Below are positions 17,872 through 28,066 of a DNA stretch of 64,000 nucleotides, piece after piece; the stretch's first letter is position 1, and every line of letters begins with the position of its first letter. The notes beneath the pieces were generated by a model that saw nothing but the letters and a program-made list of their open reading frames with translations, was not told where the DNA came from and did no database searches. The translations under genes and the position numbers were made by a program. Source of the DNA: JADKAV01 sp963733395 (GTDB taxonomy: Bacteria > Actinomycetota > Actinomycetes > S36-B12 > UBA10799). The stretch spans positions 372,001 to 436,000 of the forward strand of contig CAVTCZ010000019.1 of the NCBI GenBank assembly GCA_963733395.1, written 5' to 3'.

Positions 17872-19678
17872 TCAACGCCTCCGGGGGCGCCGCCACAGCC
17901 AGATCCCGAGCACCAGCAGCAGGACGCCGCTGGCGATCGCCGCTGCGACCAGTTGCGGGGTCTGTTTGTCGGGCTCGGTGCTTGCGGCAGCAAAGGCCTG
18001 CGGTTGCGGGATCGTTGCGGAGTCGACGTACACCTGGCCTTCCAGGGCCGACCATCCGCCGTCCTGGGCGGCGGGCCACGCCGCCAGCGTTGCTGCCGCA
18101 GCGCCCGGTTCGGCTGAGAGCAGGATGACGTCCGAGCCGCCGCTCTGGAAGGCCTGCAGGGCTGCGTAGTCCGTGGTCACCCCGGCGGGGAAGTCGCCGC
18201 TGTCCTGCTCGTCGGGCAGGGGTGCGGCGAGCAACTGCGCCTGCGCCGGATCGACGCCGGTGGCCAGGCCGCCGCCGTCGGCCAGGTCATCGACCTGCGT
18301 CAGTCCGCGCGGTGTATTGCAGTGGGCTGGGCGCGACGGCTGCGGTGAGCAGCGCCGCCGCGTGCGGCAGGGACTGCGCGACCGGACCCGCGACTGCCAC
18401 GGGAATGACCTCGCCGAACGACTGCGGGAACCGCTGGAAGCCGGGTCCGGCTGAGGTGCCGAAGGTCGGCGTCACGCGGCTGGCCGCAACGTCGATCTGG
18501 ACCTGACCGGGTAGGGGCGGGTTGCTGCAATCGCCGCCGGCCGGGAGGTACTCGAACTCCAGCGTCAGGTAGTTGACGGCGCGCAGATCCTCGGCGCCCA
18601 CCGTGAAGCTCAGGCCCACCCGCGGGTCCTGGGTCAGTGCCTGTGAAGAGACCAACGCATCGTTCCAGCGCACGCTCACCCGGCCCTGCTGTCCCGGCAG
18701 CACCGGCGTCGCCGCGCCACGCAGGTCCACGATGACTTGTGAGATGGGTGCGCCGAACGCCGCCTGCGGCACGGTGACCACCTGGGATACCCGACCGATA
18801 CCGCGCACCGTCAGGGTCGTGACGCCGAGTTGGTCCAGGCTGGCCGGACCGGTCAGCGGTGCGTAGTCGGCGGTGCCGGACAGGCCCCGCACTGCGTCGA
18901 CGGCCAGCAACCCGGTGTTGGGATCCGCCAGCGAGATCGCCGCGGCGGACAAGCCGTCGCCGGCGCCGGTGACCAGTAGCCTGCCGTCTGTCACGGCCAG
19001 GCCGTTGTTCGACGCTTCCTCCTCTGCCACGGTGACCGTCCGCCGGGCCGGGCTCGTGGGCGGCGGCTCATCCGTGACCACCAGTTCGATGTCGGTCTTG
19101 TCGCCGACGAGGTGTTCGAGGGCCAGGACGGCGTCCAGGCCGGCTTGCTGTTCGGCAGCGGTGGGCGCGGCCGGCACGGCGACCAGGTAGCCGGGTGCCC
19201 CCGGCGCCAGGAAGCCGGCGATCGTCGTCGGTGTCTGCGGGGCCTGGTCCAGCACGATTCGCGCGTCCACCAGCGAGGCGACTGCGTGATCGTCCTGGTA
19301 GCAGTCCGGCGAGGGATCGAGGTCGGCGCGCAGGCTGATCACCACGCCGCCATCGACGACGTCTGCGGCCCGCAACGCGATGTCGATGGATCCACCGTCG
19401 GGGGCCGGCACCTCGGCGGCGGGGCGGCCGTCGACCAGCACCTGCAACTGCCCGGCGGCGGTGTAGTCCGACGTGATCCGGCCGGTCAACCGGGTCGGGG
19501 TGGTCCCTTCCGGGATGGGGACGACGACCTCGGCGATCCCGTAGCCTCCGGTGATCGACAGGTCGTACGGGAAAGGGGCCGTGGTCGCGGTCGCAGGCGG
19601 TGTCGCGAGCGCCAGCAGGTATGCGGATAGCGCCAGGACCAGGAGTATCCGCAGGTTGTCAGTGATCCTGGACGTCAT
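17872..19678 (-). CDS. BcsB-like cellulose synthase accessory protein, frame change in sequence
   Basis: A protein of about 600 residues with a signal peptide, long beta-rich extracytoplasmic region and a single C-terminal helix (LVAAAIASGVLLLVLGIW) ending in RRPRRR. Architecture and order before a GT2 synthase match BcsB-type subunits, which guide nascent glucan across the envelope; DPSPDCYQDDHA resembles a conserved BcsB segment. The first frame runs to about 18304 and then stops early; removing one base there joins it to the downstream frame without a break. Function is inferred from architecture, hence moderate confidence. Confidence 0.6.
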
Positions 19679-19690
19679 GGCACCCCCGCG

Positions 19691-20356
19691 TCAGTTGGTC
19701 GTGACCGAGATCCGGTCGAACGTGGCGTCGGCATCCTCGGTGTACATGCCCACGCGGCCGCTCTGGTAGGGCCGCTGGCCATCGGTGAACGTCGCCACCG
19801 TGCTGCCGTCGATCTTGACGGTCAGCGTGTTGCCCTTCGCCGACAACTGGGCGGTCTGGGGGTCCCCGACGGCAGCCCGCGGGCTGTCCCCGGTCACCAG
19901 GAACCGCTGGCCGCCGGGGTACGCCGGATCGCGCTTGCCGAGTTCCCAGCCATTCGTCTTCAGAGCCAGGTAGTAGAAATGGTCGTTGTCGGTGTAGCGG
20001 GTCACCAACCAGCCGGTCTCCCATGGGTTGGGTTCGGTGCCGGTGCGCAACTGCTCGTTGAGCGTCACCCGGGTCTTGAGCCGGGCGGTGGTGTACGACG
20101 AGTTGCTGACCACCAGGGCCGCGTGGGTCTCGTCGGCCCGGGCCGACGCCGCCGGTCGCAGTCGCAGCGCCAGGCGACTGCCGGAGCCGGTAGCGGTCAC
20201 CGAGCCGTAGCCGGTGAACACGACCGACCAGTTCCCGGTGCCATCCCCGTCGGTCAGGGTGGCCGCCGGTGCCGGATTCGCCATCACACAAAGGGCCGCT
20301 ACCGCCATGGGCACGACGAGCGCTCTTCGGAGCTGACTCCCCGGCCGCACGCGCAT
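19691..20356 (-). CDS. Secreted concanavalin A-like (jelly-roll) domain protein
   Basis: A 221-residue protein with a Sec signal peptide (ALVVPMAVAALCV, cleavage near NPAPAA) and one beta-sandwich domain of the LamG/DUF1080 type, recognisable from ETGWLVTRYTDNDHFYYLAL and DRISVTTN at the end. Such domains bind or cleave glycans; I see no catalytic glutamate pair that would settle it. It is the first gene of the minus-strand polysaccharide operon, 12 bases before the BcsB-like gene. The ATG at 20356 gives a proper basic signal start. Confidence 0.65.
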   Translation of the reverse strand: MRVRPGSQLRRALVVPMAVAALCVMANPAPAATLTDGDGTGNWSVVFTGYGSVTATGSGSRLALRLRPAASARADETHAALVVSNSSYTTARLKTRVTLNEQLRTGTEPNPWETGWLVTRYTDNDHFYYLALKTNGWELGKRDPAYPGGQRFLVTGDSPRAAVGDPQTAQLSAKGNTLTVKIDGSTVATFTDGQRPYQSGRVGMYTEDADATFDRISVTTN

Positions 20357-20430
20357 CACAACACGGATATCGGCAGAGATCGATCGTCGCTGAACGTCAA
20401 GTGCTGGCCGCAGAGGCCGATATTCGCTAT

Positions 20431-21852
20431 GTGACCACATATCAGGGCAGCATTCCGCACCCGCGCGCCGAACCCGCCCAAGACGCGGCCGGTCACGAAC
20501 GTGTCCGGTGCATGGTCGTGATGGGCACCCGGCCGGAGGCGATCAAGATGCTGCCGGTGGTCCAGGCCCTGCAGAAGTCATCGGTCCTGCAACCGTTCGT
20601 GGTGAACACCGGCCAACACGCCCACATGGTGCTCCCGATCCTGGAGGCGGCTGGCATCACACCCGATGCCGACCTGCGGATCGGCCGTGACGCCAACACC
20701 ATCAACGGTCTGGTCCGCGATTGTGTGGATGCCTTCGACCGGCTTCTTACGGAACTGCGTGGCGGGGCGGAGCGGCGAATCCGGCCACGTCTGTTCGGTG
20801 CTGCCGAACACCCGGGCAGCCGCTACCCGGCGCTGACCCTCGTGCACGGCGATACGACCTCGGCCATGGCCGCGGCGCTGGCGTCCATGGGCTGCAAGCT
20901 GCCGGTGGTGCACGTCGAAGCCGGCTTGCGCACCCGCGACATCCTCTCGCCGTTCCCGGAGGAATTGAACCGGCAGCTGATCTCCCGGATGGCGGCGTTC
21001 CATTTGGCGCCCACCCTCGCGAATCAGATGAACCTGGTCCGTGAGGGGGTCGATGCCCAGCGCGTCTTCGTGACCGGGAACACCGGCATCGATGCACTGC
21101 ATTGGGCCGCGCAGTTGCACGCGCCCTGGCCGGACGAGCGGTTGCAGGTACTGGACGACCCGGAGGTGCCGCTGCTCGTGGTGACCGCGCATCGCCGGGA
21201 GAACTGGGGAGAACCGATCCGCCGCATCGCCACCGCTGTGCGGCAGATCGCCCTGGCCCGGCCCGACCTCGTGGTCGTGTGGCCGGTACACCCGAACCCG
21301 GTCGTGCGCGACGGCGTGTACCAGGTGCTCGCCGATGTGCCGAACGTCCTGCTCACCACACCCATCGACTACATACCGTTCGCGCGCCTGCTCGAACGCG
21401 CCGCCCTGGCCATCAGCGATTCCGGTGGGGTGCAGGAGGAGGCGCCGAGTGTGGGGACGCCGGTCCTGGTGGCGCGCGAGGAGTCCGAGCGGCCGGAGGG
21501 GGTCGAGGCGGGTTCGTTGATCCTGGTCGGCAGCGACACCGATCGGATTCGTGGGGTCGCGCTGGATCTGCTCGCGGATCCCGCCGCGCGTGCTGCCATG
21601 ACCGAGAACACGAACCCCTTCGGGGACGGCCACGCCTCGGACCGCGTCCGCACGGCGCTGGAGCATCTGGTGTTCAACACCCCGGCACCGGAGCGCTACG
21701 GGGTCGCATTCAGCCGGCAGCGGGTGCTGGAGGCTTCCGGCTTCGACCCGGAGGAGATTGCGCTCACCTCGTCCAAGATCGCCGAGGCGCATCCCGAGGT
21801 GCCGAGGTCTGCGTCCGGTGGCACCCGGCAGTTCGCCGCGATGCGCCGCTGA
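20431..21852 (+). CDS. wecB: UDP-N-acetylglucosamine 2-epimerase (non-hydrolysing)
   Basis: Interconverts UDP-GlcNAc and UDP-ManNAc for surface polysaccharide synthesis. Visible family motifs are MGTRPEAIKMLPV, VNTGQH, LVHGDTTS, HVEAGLRT, FPEELNR, TAHRREN and SDSGGVQEE. The catalytic domains account for about 370 residues; roughly 75 further C-terminal residues have no counterpart I recognise. The start is uncertain: GTG at 20431 is used, and ATG at 20512, directly before the conserved core, is the alternative. It is divergent from the polysaccharide operon, so both may contribute to one cell-surface glycan. Confidence 0.88.
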   Translation: MTTYQGSIPHPRAEPAQDAAGHERVRCMVVMGTRPEAIKMLPVVQALQKSSVLQPFVVNTGQHAHMVLPILEAAGITPDADLRIGRDANTINGLVRDCVDAFDRLLTELRGGAERRIRPRLFGAAEHPGSRYPALTLVHGDTTSAMAAALASMGCKLPVVHVEAGLRTRDILSPFPEELNRQLISRMAAFHLAPTLANQMNLVREGVDAQRVFVTGNTGIDALHWAAQLHAPWPDERLQVLDDPEVPLLVVTAHRRENWGEPIRRIATAVRQIALARPDLVVVWPVHPNPVVRDGVYQVLADVPNVLLTTPIDYIPFARLLERAALAISDSGGVQEEAPSVGTPVLVAREESERPEGVEAGSLILVGSDTDRIRGVALDLLADPAARAAMTENTNPFGDGHASDRVRTALEHLVFNTPAPERYGVAFSRQRVLEASGFDPEEIALTSSKIAEAHPEVPRSASGGTRQFAAMRR

Positions 21853-21860
21853 CCCACGCA

Positions 21861-21900
21861 CGACGAGGGGCCGACCCTGATGGATCGGCCCCTCGTGCGT
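21861..21900. terminator. Bidirectional terminator between wecB and groEL
   Basis: CGAGGGGCCGA (21864-21874) pairs perfectly with TCGGCCCCTCG (21885-21895), and the flanks ACGCA/TGCGT extend the stem past a small bulge. It lies between convergent stops 9 and 16 bases away. Confidence 0.8.
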
Positions 21901-21915
21901 TGTGCAGCAGTCGGA

Positions 21916-23544
<1,629 letters not shown>

Positions 23545-23656
23545 CGGTTGGTATTCCTCCCGTAAATGGGTGAGGGGGTCGGGTGCCCGCGACGGACGAC
23601 CGGTCGGAATGCGGTCACGTCCCGCAGCCCGAGAGCGGTCTCACCCTGCCCCAGCG

Positions 23657-23683
23657 TTAGCACTCTCCCGCTGAGAGTGCTAG
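23657..23683 (-). promoter_or_regulatory. CIRCE operator 1 (HrcA site)
   Basis: TTAGCACTC, 9-base spacer, GAGTGCTAG: eight of nine arm positions match the CIRCE consensus inverted repeat. It lies 113 bases upstream of the groEL start. Confidence 0.93.
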
Positions 23684-23692
23684 TACCCATTG

Positions 23693-23719
23693 TTAGCACT
23701 CACCCGGGGAGAGTGCAAG
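23693..23719 (-). promoter_or_regulatory. CIRCE operator 2 (HrcA site)
   Basis: TTAGCACTC, 9-base spacer, GAGTGCAAG: the second operator, 36 bases from the first centre to centre, with a more divergent right arm. Tandem CIRCE sites suggest cooperative HrcA repression. Confidence 0.88.
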
Positions 23720-23940
23720 AGGCAGGGGTGGACTCGAGGTGTCGGCCAGCGCGCCTCCGGCGGTCGCGGCCCGCACCCCGTCTGTTCGATGCCATCGCCC
23801 GTGTAGGCGTGCTTGGGGATCGGGTTCTGTGGCCATCCTTGGCGCGATCGTGCCTTCAGGCCGACTTGCGGCGCCGGCACAATGCACGGATCTGGGTGGC
23901 CAGCTGGATCTGGCGGACGGGCGGCCAGGTCTGGCGGAGG
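23720..23940. other. Gene-free stretch upstream of groEL operators
   Basis: No gene that I can support and no strong hairpin, only GC-rich sequence with short imperfect repeats of CTGGATCTGGCGG near 23910. Confidence 0.4.
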
Positions 23941-24052
23941 CGGTTAGTCGTTTGGACAGGCGGTTAGCGGTTTGGACATCCGTTAGTCGCAGGCGCGGAC
24001 TTCCGACTAACGGCTGTCCTCGGGACTAACGGCTGTCCTCGGGACTAACGCG
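23941..24052 (+). repeat. Family-2 nested foldback element, copy D
   Basis: Three forward units built on GGTTAG...GGACA are followed by three inverted units TGTCC...CTAAC. The centre pairs CGTTAGTC (23981-23988) with GACTAACG (24005-24012). Moving outward, GGACA/TGTCC and GTTAG/CTAAC alternate, separated by small symmetric internal loops, so the whole array is one long regular hairpin. A lone CGGTTAGTCC word at 24081-24090 supplies the stop codon of the next gene. Confidence 0.8.
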
Positions 24053-24083
24053 GACCGCCGTGTCGCGAGCCCCCGCCACTCGG

Positions 24084-24398
24084 TTAGTCCTCGAACCCCT
24101 CGAGGTCGTGCAGCACGTCGTCGGAGAGGAACTCCTCCTCGCCGCCGTCCTCCTCGTAGTGCATGGCAGATTCTTCGGCCGACAGGTCCTTGGTGTCGTG
24201 GGTGTCCCAGGCGATCTCCTCGGACGTGCGGTCGTTGCCCGCCTCGTCGTCCTGCGATACGAGGTGTCCGACCCGGTGGTCCTCACCGTTGCGGATCTCG
24301 GTGAACGCGGGGCCGTCGGTTCCCAACTCCCGGCTCAGTTCGTCCCAAAGTTCGGCCACGACCTCATCACCGGGGCGATCCCCGAACTCCCTGCTCAT
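24084..24398 (-). CDS. Small acidic hypothetical protein
   Basis: A 104-residue, strongly acidic soluble protein (many DE clusters, ending SDDVLHDLEGFED). I do not recognise the family. The start is firm: GAGGAGG precedes the ATG at 24398 by 5 bases. Its TAA stop lies inside a copy of the GACTAACCG repeat word, so repeat DNA borders or replaced its 3' end. It lies 41 bases after gpmA on the same strand and may be co-transcribed. Confidence 0.65.
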   Translation of the reverse strand: MSREFGDRPGDEVVAELWDELSRELGTDGPAFTEIRNGEDHRVGHLVSQDDEAGNDRTSEEIAWDTHDTKDLSAEESAMHYEEDGGEEEFLSDDVLHDLEGFED

Positions 24399-24439
24399 GA
24401 TGGCCTCCTCCGGTTGTCCTGCTACTACCAGAGTAGTCC

Positions 24440-25183
24440 TCAACCCTTGCCCTGGTTGGCCACGGCAGCAGCAGCGCTGCGAGCGGCCTCGGGGTCCAGG
24501 TAGCGACCCGGTTCGGTGGGCCGCATGGCGTCGTCGAGTTCGTAGACCAGCGGGATACCGGTGGGGATGTTCAGGCCCGCGATGTCGGCGTCGGAGATCC
24601 CGTCGAGGTGCTTGACCAGGGCCCGCAAGGAGTTGCCGTGGGCACCCACCAGGACCGTGCCGTGAGTCGTCAGGTCGGGCACCACCGCGTCGTACCAGTA
24701 GGGCAGCATGCGCTTCACCACGTCCTGGAGGCACTCGGTGAGAGGGCGGATCTCCGGGGGCAGCGCTGCGTAGCGCGGGTCGTGGGTCTGCGAGAACTCA
24801 TCCTCGGGGTCGATCGGCGGCGGTGGGGTGTCGTAGGAGCGGCGCCACAGCATGAACTGCTCCTCGCCGTACTCCGCCAGCGTCTGCTTCTTGTTCTTAC
24901 CCTGCAGCGCCCCGTAGTGGCGCTCGTTGAGCCGCCAGGAGCGCCGGACCGGGATCCAGTGTCGGTCGCACGCCTCGAGCGCGAGGTTGGTGGTGCGGAT
25001 CGCTCGCCGCAGCACCGAGGTGTGCACGACCTCCGGGAGCACCCCGGAGTCGGCCAGCAGTGCCCCGGCTTTGCCCGCCTCGGTGACCCCCTTCTCTGTG
25101 AGGTCGACGTCCACCCATCCCGTGAAGAGGTTCTGTGCGTTCCATTCGCTCTCGCCGTGTCGCAGAAGGATCAATGTGCTCAT
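24440..25183 (-). CDS. gpmA: 2,3-bisphosphoglycerate-dependent phosphoglycerate mutase
   Basis: Glycolytic interconversion of 3- and 2-phosphoglycerate, 247 residues. LLRHGESEWN (residues 6-15) carries the phosphorylated His9; ERHYGALQGKNK and LVGAHGNSLRAL hold the other substrate and histidine residues. The order mshA, YbjN-like, gpmA near senX3-regX3 is the same as in mycobacteria. Confidence 0.97.
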   Translation of the reverse strand: MSTLILLRHGESEWNAQNLFTGWVDVDLTEKGVTEAGKAGALLADSGVLPEVVHTSVLRRAIRTTNLALEACDRHWIPVRRSWRLNERHYGALQGKNKKQTLAEYGEEQFMLWRRSYDTPPPPIDPEDEFSQTHDPRYAALPPEIRPLTECLQDVVKRMLPYWYDAVVPDLTTHGTVLVGAHGNSLRALVKHLDGISDADIAGLNIPTGIPLVYELDDAMRPTEPGRYLDPEAARSAAAAVANQGKG

Positions 25184-25227
25184 AGCACCAAAGGTATCCA
25201 CCCGCGACCGGCGATGGCCGAGGGGTG

Positions 25228-25698
25228 CTACCGCGGTCGCAGGTGATCGAACGCTGTGAGGTTCGCTGTGGACTCGCCGCGGGACAGCCGCCAGCGCCAC
25301 TCGCGTTCGATGGCCGACCGGAAGCCCATTTCCAGGATCGTGTTGAAGGAACCGTCGGCCTCGCTGAGCACGGCGCCGAGCACCTGATCCAGCATCGCGG
25401 AGGTGACCGCGGCCGCGGGGATCCTGCCCACCAGGTAGATGTCGCCGAGTTGGTCGATGGCGTACGCGACCGCGAACAGTCGCCGGTTGCGCTCGAGCAG
25501 CCAGCGGTGCACCGCCTCGGCGTTCTCGTCGGGGTGCCGTGCGACGAACGCATTGACCGACAACGAGTGTGCGCCGGCGACCAGCGACACGGTGGTCCGC
25601 AGTTTGTGCTCGCCGGGCAGTACCACGGTGATGGCGTCCCCGGCGACCTCGTAGTCCAGGCCGGATTCGTCGAGCCAGGCGGTGACGACCTCGATCAT
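25228..25698 (-). CDS. YbjN-domain protein
   Basis: A 156-residue soluble protein of the YbjN/type III secretion chaperone-like fold family, with alternating strands and helices (VNAFVARHPDENAEAVHRWL, RNRRLFAVAYAID, GDIYLVGRIP). Exact function is unknown. It overlaps the mshA stop by 4 bases and is followed by gpmA. The homologous position in mycobacteria is held by a conserved gene of the same kind, indicating a long-standing functional link. Confidence 0.8.
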   Translation of the reverse strand: MIEVVTAWLDESGLDYEVAGDAITVVLPGEHKLRTTVSLVAGAHSLSVNAFVARHPDENAEAVHRWLLERNRRLFAVAYAIDQLGDIYLVGRIPAAAVTSAMLDQVLGAVLSEADGSFNTILEMGFRSAIEREWRWRLSRGESTANLTAFDHLRPR

Positions 25699-26957
25699 GC
25701 ATACCGCCGCATGAGTACCGGCCGGTCCTGCAGCGCCAGTTGGTAGGCCCGTCGCGTGCTTCGGGCGGTGGCGGCCCAACTGAACTGCTCGGCGTGCCGG
25801 CGGGCCGCGTGCGACATCCACTCGCGGCGGCCCGGTTCCACGATCACCGATTCGAGCGCGGTGGCGAAGTCGCGGGGATCGTGACCGGCGACCAGCACCC
25901 CGCCATCGCCGACAGCGGTGGTGAGCCCGCCCACCCGGCTGGCCACGACCGGTGTGCCGCAGGCCTGCGCCTCCACCGCCACCAACCCGAAGGACTCCGA
26001 GTAGCTCGGGACCACGACCATGTCGGCGGCCCGGTACAGGTCCGGGAGCGCGTCGCGGCCGATCGGGTCCATGAGCGTGACGACATCGTGAAGTCCGAGG
26101 TCGGCGATGAGTTTGGGCAACTCGTCGGCGCGCTCGATGCCCGACCCCGACGGGCCGCCGTTGATGACGACCTTGAGCCGATCGCGCCACTGCGGGTGCC
26201 GGGCGACGAGTTCGGCCGCCGCCGCCACCAGCACGTCGGGGGCCTTCAGCGGCTGCAGCCTGCCGACGAACAACAGCACGATGTCGTCGTCGCTGAATCC
26301 GTAGCGGCGGCGGGCGGCAGCGACCGGTCCGGGGTGGAACGTTTGCAGGTCGACACCGGGCAGGGCCACGGTGATCTGTTCCGGATCGGCGTCGTAGAGC
26401 GTGATCAGGTCGTCGGCCTCGGTCTCGGTGTTGGCGATGAGCCCGTCCGCGGCCGCCACCACCTGTTCCTCGCCCAGGACCCGTTCGAACGGCTCGGGCT
26501 GGTCGCCGGCGGCCAGCGTCAGGTTCTTGACCTTCGCCATGGTGTGCATGCTGTGCACCAACGGGATCTGCCAGCGCTCGGCGGCGACCCACCCCACCTG
26601 GCCGGACAGCCAGTAGTGGGAGTGGACCAGGTCGTAGTAGCCCTCCGGGCGGTGCGCCTCGGCGCGCAGGACCGAGGCCGTGAAGGCGCACATCTGCGCG
26701 GGCAACTGTTCCTTGCGCAAACCCTCGTAGGGCCCGGCCGTGACATTGTGCACGGTGACGCCGTCGGCGACCGCTACGTTCGGGGGCTGCTGGCTGCTCG
26801 TGGCGCGGGTGAAGATCTCCACCTCGGTGCCCTGCGCCGCGAGTTGCTTCGAGACCTCGAGGACGTAGACGTTCATCCCGCCCGCGTCACCGCTGCCCGG
26901 CGTCGCCAACGGCGAGGTATGCATGGAGATCATCGCCACCCGACGCGCCCTGTGCAT
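25695..26957 (-). CDS. mshA: D-inositol-3-phosphate glycosyltransferase MshA
   Basis: First committed step of mycothiol synthesis: transfers GlcNAc from UDP-GlcNAc to inositol 3-phosphate. A GT4-family GT-B protein of 420 residues. N-terminal SMHTSPLATPGSGDAGGMNV binds substrate, FVGRLQPLKAPDVL is the UDP-sugar hinge, and SYSESFGLVAVEAQACGTPV is the C-terminal signature with the catalytic-loop glutamate. Its presence marks the organism as a mycothiol producer. Confidence 0.95.
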   Translation of the reverse strand: MHRARRVAMISMHTSPLATPGSGDAGGMNVYVLEVSKQLAAQGTEVEIFTRATSSQQPPNVAVADGVTVHNVTAGPYEGLRKEQLPAQMCAFTASVLRAEAHRPEGYYDLVHSHYWLSGQVGWVAAERWQIPLVHSMHTMAKVKNLTLAAGDQPEPFERVLGEEQVVAAADGLIANTETEADDLITLYDADPEQITVALPGVDLQTFHPGPVAAARRRYGFSDDDIVLLFVGRLQPLKAPDVLVAAAAELVARHPQWRDRLKVVINGGPSGSGIERADELPKLIADLGLHDVVTLMDPIGRDALPDLYRAADMVVVPSYSESFGLVAVEAQACGTPVVASRVGGLTTAVGDGGVLVAGHDPRDFATALESVIVEPGRREWMSHAARRHAEQFSWAATARSTRRAYQLALQDRPVLMRRYA

Positions 26958-27036
26958 GGTTCCTAGTGTCGCCGATGAGGTGCGAACCCGCCGCCGGGCG
27001 GGGGGACGCTGTCAGTGAACAGCCGCCCGACTGCGG

Positions 27037-27177
27037 TCAGGACGCCCGCAGAATCGGCACCTCGAGTTCCTGCTCGGTGTTCTCCCGCGGTCCCGGCACG
27101 ACCACCGGGGTCCATGTCGCGCGCAGGTTCCGCCGGCCGTCCGGGTCTGTGCCCAGGTTCCAAGTCATGACCACCAT
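27037..27177 (-). CDS. Possible small protein under PHO-box promoter
   Basis: A 46-residue ORF (MVVMTWNLGTDPDGRR... to ILRAS), no recognised domain, no signal or helix. In favour: it is the first ORF after a well-formed promoter with PHO-box repeats, and GGGAG lies about 8 bases upstream. Against: short, no homologue known to me, and it could be the untranslated leader of mshA 80 bases downstream. Confidence 0.4.
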   Translation of the reverse strand: MVVMTWNLGTDPDGRRNLRATWTPVVVPGPRENTEQELEVPILRAS

Positions 27178-27205
27178 GCCGCTACTCCCGTCTGTTCTGA
27201 ACAAG

Positions 27206-27235
27206 AGCATACCGGAAGATGAACGCGAAGTTAAC
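27206..27235 (-). promoter_or_regulatory. PHO-box promoter upstream of the mshA cluster
   Basis: On the minus strand two adjacent 11-base direct repeats, GTTAACTTCGC and GTTCATCTTCC, match the PHO-box pattern bound by PhoP/RegX3-type regulators. They overlap a -35 TTAACT that is 17 bases from a -10 TATGCT (27211-27206). regX3 itself lies 2 kb away. This is read from sequence; no binding is shown. Confidence 0.6.
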
Positions 27236-27253
27236 GCAGCATGGCCCGGCGGT

Positions 27254-27928
27254 TCATGGCGGGGTAACCGGCGGCGTGCGGCCCATCGGATAGGGCTCCC
27301 CGGTGACGACGTGGATCACGCGCTTGCCGATCGTGACGGCGTGGTCGGCGAACCGTTCGTAGTACCGGCTGATCAGCGTCGCGTCGACCGCGGCCTCGAT
27401 GCCGTAGGTCCAGGCCGGTGACAGCACGATGTGGAACATCTCCCGGTGCAACCGGTCCATCTCCCGGTCGATCGCGCGCAACTGGCCGGCGGTGACCACA
27501 TCGCGGCGGGCCAGGGCCACTCCGGTGTCCTCGACGATCCGTTGGGCGACCGCGCCCATGTCGACCACCACGCCCCGCAGTTCCATCGGGACCGCCGGCA
27601 TCGGATACCGCAGTCGGGCGGCCTTCGCCACGTGCACCGCGAGGTCGCCCATGCGTTCCAGTGACGACGAGATGCGCAGGGCGGCCAGCAGTGCCCGCAG
27701 GTCCTGGGCCACGGGTTGTTGCTGCGCCACGAGACTGAACGCCTCCTCCTCGACCTGCGCGGCCACCGCGTCGAGGCGGGAATCGGCGGAGATGACCGAT
27801 TCGGCAAGGGCCAGGTCGGCATCCAACAGGGATTGCGTGGCGCGATTCATGGCCGATCCCACGCGCCGCGTCATGTCCACCAACTCGTCGTCGATCGCGG
27901 CCATTCGCGCGTGGAACACGGTTCGCAT
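27254..27928 (-). CDS. phoU: Phosphate transport regulator PhoU
   Basis: A 224-residue all-helical protein with two PhoU repeats (residues about 8-110 and 118-215), each carrying an acidic metal-binding pattern (LERMGDLAVHVA; YYERFADHAVTIGKR). PhoU damps the phosphate-sensing kinase according to Pst transporter activity. It is divergent from senX3 with 138 bases between, the expected partner. Confidence 0.93.
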   Translation of the reverse strand: MRTVFHARMAAIDDELVDMTRRVGSAMNRATQSLLDADLALAESVISADSRLDAVAAQVEEEAFSLVAQQQPVAQDLRALLAALRISSSLERMGDLAVHVAKAARLRYPMPAVPMELRGVVVDMGAVAQRIVEDTGVALARRDVVTAGQLRAIDREMDRLHREMFHIVLSPAWTYGIEAAVDATLISRYYERFADHAVTIGKRVIHVVTGEPYPMGRTPPVTPP

Positions 27929-27969
27929 GGTCTTCCCACTGTAAGCGCGAGGGGGTTGCCCGCAAACCC

Positions 27970-27992
27970 GTTCATCCGTCCTGCAGGTGAAC
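27970..27992. promoter_or_regulatory. Possible PHO half-sites between phoU and senX3
   Basis: GTTCATCCGTC on the plus strand (27970-27980) and GTTCACC on the minus strand (27992-27986) resemble PHO-box half-sites but face each other rather than forming direct repeats. Autoregulation of senX3-regX3 and phoU would be expected. Confidence 0.3.
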
Positions 27993-28066
27993 GCGAGGCG
28001 ACGATCTGACGGCCACCCGGACCCTGGGTGCTGCCGGACCGGCCGTGAGATCCGTATCCTCGCTGT

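Noticed and set aside
23941..24052. CRISPR-like array
   Set aside because: Units are about 20 bases, half are inverted and no unique spacers of constant length separate them; no cas genes nearby.
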